Shown piece after piece: positions 21,999 to 30,337 of a DNA stretch of 64,000 nt. Position 1 is the first letter of the stretch; the number at the start of each line of letters is the position of its first letter. This DNA comes from Denitromonas halophila (GTDB lineage Bacteria; Pseudomonadota; Gammaproteobacteria; Burkholderiales; Rhodocyclaceae): NCBI RefSeq assembly GCF_007625155.1, contig NZ_VMNK01000023.1:56647-120646 (forward strand). Reading direction: 5' to 3'. The notes under the pieces were generated by a model. It was not told where the DNA came from. It did not search any database and worked only from the letters and a program-made list of their open reading frames with translations. Both the position numbers and the translations under genes were made by a program.

Positions 21999-23003
21999 TC
22001 ATAGTGCATCCGGGTCGAACCCGGTTTCTTCGTAAATCGCTTCAATCAGTGCCTTGCCAATGCGCGGCGCCATCGCCTTGTGGACCGGCATCAGCGCTTT
22101 CTTGAAGGCCAGGCGCTCCTCTCGCGTCGGGACATAAACCTGCGTCGTTCCAGCCGCCTTGATAGCATCGAGCGCCTTGTCGTTTTCGGCCTTGGCAATC
22201 TGGTTGGTGTATTCAGTGGCTTCGCGCATGGCACGCGCCAGCACCTCACGCATCGCGCCGGGCAGGCCATCCCAGAATTTCTTGTTGGTAATCACCGCAT
22301 AGCCGAGATAGCCGTGATCAGTAATCACCATGTGCGACTGCACCTCATGCATGCGCTGAGTGTAAAAATTTGAGTGCGGGTTCTCGGTACCATCGACCAC
22401 GCCCGCCTTGAGCGCCGGATAGACTTCGTCAAAGGCGGTCACTTGCGGAAATGCGCCAAGTGCCCGCATCTGCCCATCGAGCACTTTCGACGACTGGATC
22501 CGCATTTTCTTGCCGCGCAGATCGCCCGGCTTGTGAATGGACGCGTTGGCCGAAAAGGACTTGAACCCGTTGTCCCAGAACGCGAGGCCGGTAATGCCGC
22601 GCGGCTCGAGCGATTCGAGCATGCGCGCCCCGAGTGCGCCACCCGTGACCTTGTGCAACTCGGCGTAGCTATCAAAGATGTAGGGCAGGTCAAAGGCCTC
22701 GAACACCCGCAAACCGAGCGGGCCAAACTTGGCCAACGACGGCGCAATGATCTGAACGGCGCCCAACTGGAGCGCCTCCATCTCTTCCTTGTCCTTGTAG
22801 AGCGTGCTGTTGGGATAGACCTCAACCCGCAGCGCGCCCTCACTGTAACGTTCGGCAAGCTCCTTGAACTTGAGCGCCCCCATCCCCTTCGGGGTATTCG
22901 GCGCCACCACATGACTGAATTTGACAACAATCGGATCGGCCGCCTGCGCTGTGCCCAGCACGCACATCGACAGCACAAACACCAGCAAACTACGCAATGT
23001 CAT
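21999..23003 (-). CDS. TRAP transporter solute-binding protein, DctP family (orphan)
   Basis: Periplasmic binding protein of 334 aa with a cleavable signal peptide (residues 1-21, ending AQA before ADPIVVKFSHV). The DctP fold signature is present: FSHVVAPNTPKGMGALKFKE at the start, and GKKMRIQSSKVLDGQMRALG with the conserved arginine (about 168-174) that anchors a substrate carboxylate. Likely ligand is a C4-dicarboxylate or similar acid. No DctQ or DctM membrane subunits lie in the window. It is divergent from a DctS-like sensor kinase, which suggests it may feed the sensor or supply a transporter encoded elsewhere. Confidence 0.9.
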   Translation of the reverse strand: MTLRSLLVFVLSMCVLGTAQAADPIVVKFSHVVAPNTPKGMGALKFKELAERYSEGALRVEVYPNSTLYKDKEEMEALQLGAVQIIAPSLAKFGPLGLRVFEAFDLPYIFDSYAELHKVTGGALGARMLESLEPRGITGLAFWDNGFKSFSANASIHKPGDLRGKKMRIQSSKVLDGQMRALGAFPQVTAFDEVYPALKAGVVDGTENPHSNFYTQRMHEVQSHMVITDHGYLGYAVITNKKFWDGLPGAMREVLARAMREATEYTNQIAKAENDKALDAIKAAGTTQVYVPTREERLAFKKALMPVHKAMAPRIGKALIEAIYEETGFDPDAL

Positions 23004-23121
23004 CGTGTCTTCCTTTCGTTTTTTAACCTACCGTCTTTGCGGTCTTGCCGGCCACAACTCGCCCGACCGTGGCTGGCCTTGATAGAGTGTCGACCGAGCG
23101 CGACCTGCGCCGCTATTGTGG

Positions 23122-25113
23122 ATGACCGCAAGCCTGCCGCCGATGCCCTCTCCAAGCACCCGCCCCCTACCATCTACGCCTGCCTGGTATTGGCGTCTGC
23201 CCTCGCTGACGATCGGCCTGATGCTGATCGCCATTCTTGCGCTGGCGTGGATGACCCGCCATTTCGACGACGAAAAACAGCATGAAGTGCTGATCAACGA
23301 CGTGCTGTGGATGGAGCAGGATTTGCGCTTCCGCCTCGATCGAAACGAAGAGCAGCTGGCGCAGATCGGTACCGAACTGCTCGCCACCCAAACCATGTCA
23401 CCGCGCACCGAAGCCAGCCTCGAACAACTGCTCAAGCCCGACAGCGGTCTGGTCCAGATCCTGTGGCTGGACGCAAACGACAAAACCATCGCCGCGCGCC
23501 CCTTCACCTCCGACGACGTACTGGTCGGCGAAGCGCGTGGCGCCATCCCCTCCAACGAAACCAACCGCCTGGCCCGCGCCGTCGGCCGCCCCATATACGG
23601 ACCCACCTACCCGGTCATTGGCGGCCACTGGCGCTTCAATGTACATGTACCGATCTTCGTCGGCAGCCGCCACACCGGCACCGTCGTCGGCGTCTATTCG
23701 CTTCAGCAACTGGTGGTACGCGAGCTGCCGTGGTGGTTCTCCGAACGGTATCGGGTCAGCGTGCACGACCCGGACGGCAACGAGATCGCCGCAAAATCCA
23801 AGGTGACGGCGCAAGCCAGCCACCAGCAATACACCATCCCCTTCGATCCGCCGGGCTACGGCCTCACGCTCAAAGTTACCGCCTACAAGGCACCCACGCG
23901 CTGGGTGCCGGTACTGCTGATCAGCGCCATGATCTTCCTCGGCGGCGTCATCGTCTGGAGTCTGTGGCAGCTGCGTCAGCACACCCTCGGACGCCAGGCC
24001 GCCGAACAAGCCCTGCGCAGTGAGATGGCCTTCCGCAAGGCCATGGAAGACTCCCTGCTCACCGGGCTACGCGCCCGGGACAACACCGGCAAGATCACCT
24101 ATGTGAATCCCGCCTTCTGCCGGATGGTCGGTTATTCCGAAAAAGAACTACTCGGTGCGATACCACCCATGCCCTACTGGGACCCCGAACACCTCGAACG
24201 CACCCAAGCCATTCACGACGGCATTCTGGCCGGCAGCGCGCCGCGTGAAGGGGTAGAAATCCACTTTCGCCACAAAGATGGCCACGCCATCGACATGCTC
24301 ATTTTCGAAGCGCCGCTGATCGACACCACTGGCGAGCAGACCGGCTGGATGGGCTCCTTTCTCGACATCACCGCACAGACCGCCGCCGAAGCCTTGGCCC
24401 GACAGCAAGAAGAACGCCTGCACGCCACCTCGCGCCTGATCACCATGGGCGAAATGGCCTCCACCCTGGCGCATGAGCTCAACCAGCCGCTGGCCGCGAT
24501 CTCCAGCTATAGCGCGGGCTGCCTCAACCGGCTCGACGAGGGCCGCGCCGACACCGAGGAACTGCACGACATCATCAGCAAAATCACCCGGCAGGCGCGG
24601 CGGGCCGGCGACATCATCCGGCGCGTCCACGATTTTGTCCGGCGCAGCGAACCGAAACGCGAGACCATCGACCTGAACGCCGTCCTCTCCGAAGCCATCG
24701 GCCTGATCGACCCCGATGTGCGCAAGCGCGGTGTCGAGCTGCAAACCCACCTTGCCGACCGGCCGCTGCCGGTCAATGCCGACCCGGTCATGCTCGAGCA
24801 AGTCGCGGTCAACCTGATCCGCAACGGCATGGATGCCATGCGCGACGCCCCGGGTGCCCGGCGCACCATCCGGATCGAGACCCTGGCCGACGGCGACACG
24901 CTCATTTTCCGGGTGACCGACTGGGGGCGCGGCATTGATGAAGACGCGGCGCGACGCATCTTTGACCCCTTCTTCACCACCAAGGACGAGGGCATGGGCA
25001 TGGGCCTCAACATCTGCCGCTCCATCGCCGAGTTGCACGGCGGCCGGCTCGGGTTCGAACCCAATCCGGAAGGTGGTACGATCTTCACCTTCTCGCTGCC
25101 GCTAGCCTCATGA
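23122..25113 (+). CDS. DctS-like membrane sensor histidine kinase with PAS domain
   Basis: Sensor kinase of 663 aa. TM1 (about 28-46) and TM2 (about 260-283) flank a periplasmic sensory domain containing VPIFVGSRHTGTVVGVYS. A PAS domain follows (about 300-420), then a dimerisation/phosphorylation domain with phospho-acceptor His451 in MASTLAHELNQPLAAISSYS, and an HATPase domain with N-box NLIRNGMDAM and G-boxes DWGRGID and GMGMGLNICRS. The ATG at 23122 is preferred over TTG at 23116. It overlaps its response regulator by 4 nt. The DctP-type gene divergent from it suggests organic-acid sensing. A close paralogue is at 54799-57600. Confidence 0.88.
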   Translation: MTASLPPMPSPSTRPLPSTPAWYWRLPSLTIGLMLIAILALAWMTRHFDDEKQHEVLINDVLWMEQDLRFRLDRNEEQLAQIGTELLATQTMSPRTEASLEQLLKPDSGLVQILWLDANDKTIAARPFTSDDVLVGEARGAIPSNETNRLARAVGRPIYGPTYPVIGGHWRFNVHVPIFVGSRHTGTVVGVYSLQQLVVRELPWWFSERYRVSVHDPDGNEIAAKSKVTAQASHQQYTIPFDPPGYGLTLKVTAYKAPTRWVPVLLISAMIFLGGVIVWSLWQLRQHTLGRQAAEQALRSEMAFRKAMEDSLLTGLRARDNTGKITYVNPAFCRMVGYSEKELLGAIPPMPYWDPEHLERTQAIHDGILAGSAPREGVEIHFRHKDGHAIDMLIFEAPLIDTTGEQTGWMGSFLDITAQTAAEALARQQEERLHATSRLITMGEMASTLAHELNQPLAAISSYSAGCLNRLDEGRADTEELHDIISKITRQARRAGDIIRRVHDFVRRSEPKRETIDLNAVLSEAIGLIDPDVRKRGVELQTHLADRPLPVNADPVMLEQVAVNLIRNGMDAMRDAPGARRTIRIETLADGDTLIFRVTDWGRGIDEDAARRIFDPFFTTKDEGMGMGLNICRSIAELHGGRLGFEPNPEGGTIFTFSLPLAS

Positions 25114-25751
25114 CGACAGACACCACACCCCTGACTCACATCGTCGACGACGACGAAGCCATCCGCGACGCGCTGTCGTGGCTGTTCCGCACCCGCAATG
25201 TGCCCTGTGCCACCTGGGCGTCTGCCGAAGACTTTCTCGCCGCCTACCAGGAAGACTGGCGCGGCTGCATCGTCATGGACATCCGCATGCAAGGCATGAG
25301 CGGGCTCGACTGCTCCACCGCCGTACGCCAGCGTGGCAGCACCTTGCCGATCATCTTCATCACCGGCCACGGCGACGTGCCAATGGCCGTCGGCGCACTC
25401 AAGCGTGGTGCCTTCGACTTTATCGAAAAACCGTTTGACGACAACGCGCTGGTCGACATCGTGCAATCCGCACTCGACGAAGACGCCCGCAATCAGGCGC
25501 GGCGTTCGGCGCGGGTCGACGTCGCCGCCCGCCTGGAGCAGCTCACTGGTCGCGAACGCGAAGTCATGGGGCTGATCCTGGCAGGCAAATTCAACAAGGT
25601 GATTGCCGACGAATTGAACATCTCGATGCGCACCGTCGAGGTTCACCGGGCACGGGTATTCGAGAAAATGGGCGTACGCTCGGCCGTCGAACTGGCCCAG
25701 CAACTCACCTTGGCCGGGCTTTACAACAGCGCGACGCCGTCCGCCGAATAG
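25110..25751 (+). CDS. FixJ/DctR-family response regulator
   Basis: Two-domain transcription factor of 213 aa: receiver (about 8-125) with acidic pocket VDDDE, phospho-acceptor Asp57 in CIVMDIRMQGMSG, conserved Thr in FITGHGDVPM and Lys in FIEKPF. A LuxR-type helix-turn-helix (about 145-195, LTGREREVMGLILAGKFNK and MRTVEVHRARVFEKM) follows. It is translationally coupled (ATGA) to the sensor kinase, forming a cognate pair. Its last 31 bp overlap the convergent tilS gene in antisense. Confidence 0.92.
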   Translation: MTTDTTPLTHIVDDDEAIRDALSWLFRTRNVPCATWASAEDFLAAYQEDWRGCIVMDIRMQGMSGLDCSTAVRQRGSTLPIIFITGHGDVPMAVGALKRGAFDFIEKPFDDNALVDIVQSALDEDARNQARRSARVDVAARLEQLTGREREVMGLILAGKFNKVIADELNISMRTVEVHRARVFEKMGVRSAVELAQQLTLAGLYNSATPSAE

Positions 25752-27094
25752 GCCTCGGGCCGACGCCACACAAACCGCCAGCCCGCCTCGCCCGCGCGGC
25801 AGGCAAACGTGCCGGCCACGCCGAGCCCGGCAATCCAGGCCACCTGACCATCCACGCGCAAGATCGGCACCCGGTCGCGGTCGACCGGCGCCAGGCCGGC
25901 GCCCTGACTGAGGCTGCGCACATCCTTGCGCGGCCGCTCCACCAGCGCCACCCGACATCCCGGCCAGCGCGCCATGATTTCGCAACGCGTTGCCTGCGCC
26001 AATCGCGCTTGCGACACGCCCGCACCCACCACCGATATCGCCTCGACCACGCCCTCACCCCAAACCACCGCATCGCCCGGCCACAACACGCCTTCTTCGG
26101 GCAGCTCCGGATAGGTCGGCGACACCCACACCACCTCGCGATAGGCATGCAGCACCGCGCCGCCAAGCGGCAAGGTCAGCGGTCGATCATTGGCGCAAGA
26201 CTGCACCTGACGAATCGCCTCGTGCAGACGCGCCTGATCGGGCACCGGCAAACTTAGCGCCCGCATGCGCCAGCGCAACAGATTCGCCAGCCGTGCCGCG
26301 GACATGCTGCGCATCACATCGCGTGACCACGGCAATCCGCAGGCTTGGGCATCCTGCACGGCCAGTTCGTCGAGCAAGCCCGCCGCCTCGTCGAAATTGG
26401 CCGCCGCACGCGCTAGCGTGGTCGCCGCAGACGGCCATCGCTCGCCCATGGCGGGCATGATCGAGTGACGCAGAAAATTGCGCGAGAATCGCGGGTCGGT
26501 ATTGCTCTCGTCCTCGACCCAGACCAATGACTCGGCCTGCGCAAAAGCGAGAATCTGACCACGCGAAAACGCCAGCAAGGGCCGCAATCGACCGCCGCCC
26601 GACGGCAGCATGTCAATCGCCCGCATCGCCGCCGCACCATGCACACCCGCACCGCGCAGCAAACGGAACATCACCGTTTCGGCCTGGTCATCAAGATGAT
26701 GCGCGCTCACACGCCAGTCGGCCGCCTCGCTCGCCAGGGCACCCTGGCGTTCGCGCCGTGCAGCCGCCTCCCAGCCTTCGCCGGCGGCGGGTCGTACGCT
26801 CACCCGCGACACGCTGAGCGGCACCTCCAGCGCGGCACAGCGGATCGCGCAGAACGCGGCCCAGTCGTCGGCGTTGGGGCTCAAACCATGGTGAACATGA
26901 TGCGCTCGCAGCGCGAAGCCGAAGCGCTCGCGCAAACCCGCCAGCACACTGAGCAGCACCATGGAATCCATGCCGCCGCTGAGTGCGAGCTGTAAGGTCT
27001 GATCGGCGCGGACGCCTGCCCGCGAGAGGACATCGGCAACCCCGCGCTGGATTGCCGAGCTGGACTTAGTTTGCGACTTCCTTGAACTTGCCAT
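25721..27094 (-). CDS. tilS: tRNA(Ile)-lysidine synthase
   Basis: ATP-dependent enzyme that modifies C34 of the CAU-anticodon tRNA-Ile to lysidine, switching its identity from Met to Ile. The N-type PP-loop SGGMDS is at residues 39-44, [14 protein letters not shown] and [17 protein letters not shown] follow, and the [15 protein letters not shown] motif is typical. At 457 aa it includes the C-terminal TilS domains. The ATG overlaps the accA stop by 29 nt, an accA-tilS order common in betaproteobacteria. Its 3' end overlaps the convergent regulator gene. Confidence 0.95.
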   Translation of the reverse strand: MASSRKSQTKSSSAIQRGVADVLSRAGVRADQTLQLALSGGMDSMVLLSVLAGLRERFGFALRAHHVHHGLSPNADDWAAFCAIRCAALEVPLSVSRVSVRPAAGEGWEAAARRERQGALASEAADWRVSAHHLDDQAETVMFRLLRGAGVHGAAAMRAIDMLPSGGGRLRPLLAFSRGQILAFAQAESLVWVEDESNTDPRFSRNFLRHSIMPAMGERWPSAATTLARAAANFDEAAGLLDELAVQDAQACGLPWSRDVMRSMSAARLANLLRWRMRALSLPVPDQARLHEAIRQVQSCANDRPLTLPLGGAVLHAYREVVWVSPTYPELPEEGVLWPGDAVVWGEGVVEAISVVGAGVSQARLAQATRCEIMARWPGCRVALVERPRKDVRSLSQGAGLAPVDRDRVPILRVDGQVAWIAGLGVAGTFACRAGEAGWRFVWRRPEAYSADGVALL

Positions 27095-28031
27095 AACTCA
27101 TCAACCGCGCCTGGCGCTGTTCCACCAACTCCATCGGGTTCAAGTCGGCCACCTGACGGAGCGAGTCAGCCAGTGCGCGCTTGAGCGTTTGCGCCATCGC
27201 GCGATGATTGCGGTGAGCGCCACCCACCGGCTCGTTCACGATCTTGTCGATCAGGCCGAGCGCCTTCAGGCGCGCCGCGGTAATACCCATGGTCTCAGCG
27301 GCCACCGAGGCCTGATCCGCGCTCTTCCACAAAATAGAGGCGCAGCCCTCGGGCGAAATCACCGAGTAGGTGCTGTACTGGAGCATGTGCAGTTGGTCAG
27401 TCACGGCAATGGCCAACGCGCCGCCCGAACCACCCTCACCAATCACGGTGGAGATGATGGGCACTTTGAGCGATGCCATCACGAACAGATTGTGGCCGAT
27501 TGCTTCGGACTGGCCGCGCTCTTCGGCGCCAATGCCGGGGTACGCCCCCGGCGTGTCGACAAAGGTGAACACCGGCATGGAAAACTTCTCGGCCAGCTTC
27601 ATCAGGCGCAGCGCCTTGCGATAGCCCTCGGGCCGCGGCATGCCGAAGTTGCGATGGATCTTCTCTTTGGTATCGCGCCCTTTCTGGTGCCCGATCACCA
27701 TGCACGACTGCCCATTGAAACGCGCCATGCCACCCACGATGGCGTGGTCATCGGCAAAACTGCGATCGCCGTGCAACTCCTGGAAGTCGCTGAACATGTG
27801 CTCGACGTAATCCAGCGTATAAGGCCGCTGCGGGTGGCGCGCCACCTGCGCGATCTGCCACGGCGTCAGCTTGGCGTACAGGTCCTTGGTCTGGGCCTGA
27901 CTCTTGGTCTCCAGGCGCGAGATCTCTTCGGAGATGTCGACGGCAGAATCGTCCTGCACGAAACGAAGCTCTTCAATCTTGGCTTCAAGCTCGGCGATGG
28001 GCTGTTCAAAATCGAGGAATGTGGTCTTCAT
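27066..28031 (-). CDS. accA: Acetyl-CoA carboxylase carboxyltransferase subunit alpha
   Basis: Alpha half of the carboxyltransferase that makes malonyl-CoA with AccD; 321 aa. It opens with the usual helical [21 protein letters not shown] region. The crotonase-like core shows [46 protein letters not shown] (split here) and the oxyanion-hole glycines of [12 protein letters not shown]. It has an isolated 5' region of about 230 bp shared with feoA, so it probably carries its own promoter and drives tilS. Confidence 0.97.
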   Translation of the reverse strand: MKTTFLDFEQPIAELEAKIEELRFVQDDSAVDISEEISRLETKSQAQTKDLYAKLTPWQIAQVARHPQRPYTLDYVEHMFSDFQELHGDRSFADDHAIVGGMARFNGQSCMVIGHQKGRDTKEKIHRNFGMPRPEGYRKALRLMKLAEKFSMPVFTFVDTPGAYPGIGAEERGQSEAIGHNLFVMASLKVPIISTVIGEGGSGGALAIAVTDQLHMLQYSTYSVISPEGCASILWKSADQASVAAETMGITAARLKALGLIDKIVNEPVGGAHRNHRAMAQTLKRALADSLRQVADLNPMELVEQRQARLMSYGKFKEVAN

Positions 28032-28186
28032 CGAATCCGTCTTTAGCGTCGTTTAAAGGGCGCTATTGTACTCCTTACTGCCGACGCACAAACCAGCCCC
28101 CGCACCATCGGCTCGCCTCACGCCAGAAACCCGGGCACCTGCACGCTTTTCGCGGCACTGTTCACACCTGACAGAATCGACATAAA

Positions 28187-28200
28187 TCGATTTAGATCAA
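28187..28200. promoter_or_regulatory. FNR-like box upstream of feoAB
   Basis: TCGAT-TTAG-ATCAA matches nine of ten fixed bases of the FNR consensus and lies 60 bp before feoA. Anaerobic FNR activation of ferrous iron uptake is known for E. coli feo, so the site is plausible. Confidence 0.5.
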
Positions 28201-28237
28201 TGTTGTGCGTCGCCGCATGGCTAGAATCGAATCGTAG

Positions 28238-28252
28238 TAACAATTATTCTCG
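28238..28252. promoter_or_regulatory. Candidate Fur box before feoA
   Basis: TAACAATTATTCTCG matches 11 of 14 specified positions of the 7-1-7 Fur core (TGATAATnATTATCA counts, mismatches at G2, T4, A12 and A15 only, so 10-11 depending on alignment). It ends 8 bp before the feoA ATG. Confidence 0.4.
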
Positions 28253-28260
28253 TTTCGATC

Positions 28261-28500
28261 ATGTGCGCACTTTCAGAACTTAAAACCGGGCAGGACGCCA
28301 CCGTCGTCGGCTTGCGCGCCGACCACGACTTCGTTCAACGCCTGCACGCGCTGGGCGTCCGCATCGGACGCAGTGTCCGCATCATTCGCCGTGGCGCGCT
28401 GAATGGCCCCTTGCAATTGCGTATCGGCACCACCGACATCATGCTGCGACACACCGAAGCCGCCTTGATCGACACCGCCGAAACCGCGGTCCGGGCGTGA
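28261..28500 (+). CDS. feoA: Ferrous iron transport accessory protein FeoA
   Basis: SH3-like cytoplasmic protein of 79 aa that supports FeoB. The sequence has the FeoA pattern of a short beta barrel, with LRADHDFVQRLHALGVRIGRSV and a GPLQLRIGTTDIMLRHTEA end. It overlaps feoB by 4 nt (GTGA), and FNR-like and Fur-like sites precede it. Confidence 0.92.
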   Translation: MCALSELKTGQDATVVGLRADHDFVQRLHALGVRIGRSVRIIRRGALNGPLQLRIGTTDIMLRHTEAALIDTAETAVRA

Positions 28501-30275
28501 AACGCGTCGCCCTGCTGGGCATGCCCAATTGTGGCAAGTCCTCGCTATTCAACCGCGTCACCGGCGCCTCGGCGCGCATCGGCAACTGGCCCGGCATCAC
28601 GGTCGATCTGATGCGCGCGCGCATCCTGCTCGGCGCTCACATGGTCGAAGTCGTCGACTTGCCCGGCATCTATGATTTGAATGGCTATACCGAAGACGAA
28701 CAGGTCGTGCGCGACTTCCTCAGCGCCCAACCGGTCGACTTGCTGATCATGGTCATCAACGCAGCACAGGCCGAGCGGCAACTGCGCCTCTTCCTGCAAG
28801 CGCGCACCCTGGGCGTGCCAATCGTGGTGCTGTTCAACATGGCGGACGAAGCCCGGCGCCTCGGCATCAGCATCGACCGCGACGCCTTCACCGAACACAC
28901 GGGCTTTTCCGCCCACAGCATCAGCGCCAAGCTTGGTGATGGTGTGCCCCAGGCACTCGCGCAGATCGGCCACATGCTGGGCAACACCGTGCCGAGCATG
29001 CCCTCTTTTGATGCACTAGCCGACGCCGATCTCGAGCACGCACTTGATCAACTCGCGCACCAGAGCATCGACACGCCAGTCACGCTCTCGGCCCGGCACA
29101 CCGATCGCATCGACCGCGCGGCCCTGCATCCAGTACTTGGCCCGGCACTGTTCATCGTCGCCATGGCGTTGGTCTTCAACGCCGTCTTTCTGCTCGGCGC
29201 ACCGCTTCAAGAGGGCATCGGCGCGGCCTTCGACTGGTTCCGCGGCGCCGCGCTCGTGCCACTGCTCGCCCCCCTGCCCGCCTGGCTCAGCGGCTTTCTG
29301 ATCGAAGGCATCTACAACGGCGTCAGCACCGTTGCCACCTTCGTCCCGCTGATCGTGCTGTTCTTCTTCCTGATGGCCCTGGTCGAAGACTCCGGCTACC
29401 TCTCTCGCGCGGCTTTTCTGATGGACGCATTCATGTCGCGCATCGGCCTCGATGGCCGCAGCTTTGTCATGCTGGTGATGGGCTTCGGCTGCAATGTCCC
29501 GGCCCTGATGGGTACCCGCATCATGCGCGCACGACCGTTGCGCCTGCTGACGATGCTAACCATTCCGCTGTCGCTGTGCTCGGCCCGACTGCAGGTCTTC
29601 CTGTTCATCGGCGCAGCAATATTCCCGGCGGTGTGGGCGCCCTGGGCGCTGCTCAGCCTCTACCTCTTCAGCATCGCCGCCGCCGTGCTCACCGCCTGGC
29701 TTTTTCGCAAGAAATTCGCCAGCCGCGAGCCCTTCGCGCTGGAGCTGCCGCCCTATCGCCTGCCCACCGCGCGCCATGTGCTGCTGCGCGGTTGGCACGA
29801 AGTGCGTCACTTCGTGCATCGCGCCAGCCGCTTTATCGTCGCCGGCGTTGCGCTGGTTTGGTTGCTCACCCATCTACCGGTCGGTGTCGACGCCGCCAGC
29901 ACCGCCTCCTGGGCCGGTCAGATCGGCAGCTGGCTCCAACCGCTACTGAGCCCCATCGGCATCGACGCGCAGCTCACCCTCGCGCTGCTCTTCGGCTTTG
30001 TTGCCAAAGAAGTCATGATCGGCGCCATGGCGGTCATCTTCGGCCAGGAAACCAGCGCGCTCGGCGACACGCTCGCGCAGCACATGAACATTGCGCAGGC
30101 CTACAGCTTCATGCTCTTCACACTGTTGTACACACCCTGCCTGTCGACACTCGCCACGCTGCAAAGCGAATCGCGCGACTGGCGCTTTACCACGCTCGCC
30201 GTCGCATGGCCGCTGGCCTTGGCGTGGGGTGTGGCCTGGCTCGCCTACACCGGACTTTCCGCACTGGCGCATTGA
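28497..30275 (+). CDS. feoB: Ferrous iron transporter FeoB (short form)
   Basis: Inner-membrane Fe(II) permease of 592 aa, clearly shorter than the roughly 750-800 aa of many FeoB proteins. The N-terminal G domain has G1 GMPNCGKSS at 8-16, NWPGIT, DLPGIYDL and FNMADEA. After a compact GDI region come about eight membrane segments with the gate motifs GFGCNVPALMGTRIM and FGFVAKEVMIGAM. The loss relative to long forms seems to fall in the GDI/linker regions and C-terminus; no FeoC gene follows. It starts with GTG overlapping feoA. Function as an iron transporter is well supported; consequence of the short form is unknown. Confidence 0.93.
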   Translation: MKRVALLGMPNCGKSSLFNRVTGASARIGNWPGITVDLMRARILLGAHMVEVVDLPGIYDLNGYTEDEQVVRDFLSAQPVDLLIMVINAAQAERQLRLFLQARTLGVPIVVLFNMADEARRLGISIDRDAFTEHTGFSAHSISAKLGDGVPQALAQIGHMLGNTVPSMPSFDALADADLEHALDQLAHQSIDTPVTLSARHTDRIDRAALHPVLGPALFIVAMALVFNAVFLLGAPLQEGIGAAFDWFRGAALVPLLAPLPAWLSGFLIEGIYNGVSTVATFVPLIVLFFFLMALVEDSGYLSRAAFLMDAFMSRIGLDGRSFVMLVMGFGCNVPALMGTRIMRARPLRLLTMLTIPLSLCSARLQVFLFIGAAIFPAVWAPWALLSLYLFSIAAAVLTAWLFRKKFASREPFALELPPYRLPTARHVLLRGWHEVRHFVHRASRFIVAGVALVWLLTHLPVGVDAASTASWAGQIGSWLQPLLSPIGIDAQLTLALLFGFVAKEVMIGAMAVIFGQETSALGDTLAQHMNIAQAYSFMLFTLLYTPCLSTLATLQSESRDWRFTTLAVAWPLALAWGVAWLAYTGLSALAH

Positions 30276-30337
30276 GACGGCACCTGCAACGCAGCAGGAC
30301 GACAGGATACGGACGTGCGTTCGCGCGTCGCCCCGAT

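Noticed and set aside
22999..23121. A sigma-54 promoter between dctP and the sensor gene
   Set aside because: A GG/GC-like pair is present on minus but the spacing is off by one from the required ten bases and the consensus is poor. FixJ-type regulators also usually use sigma-70 promoters.
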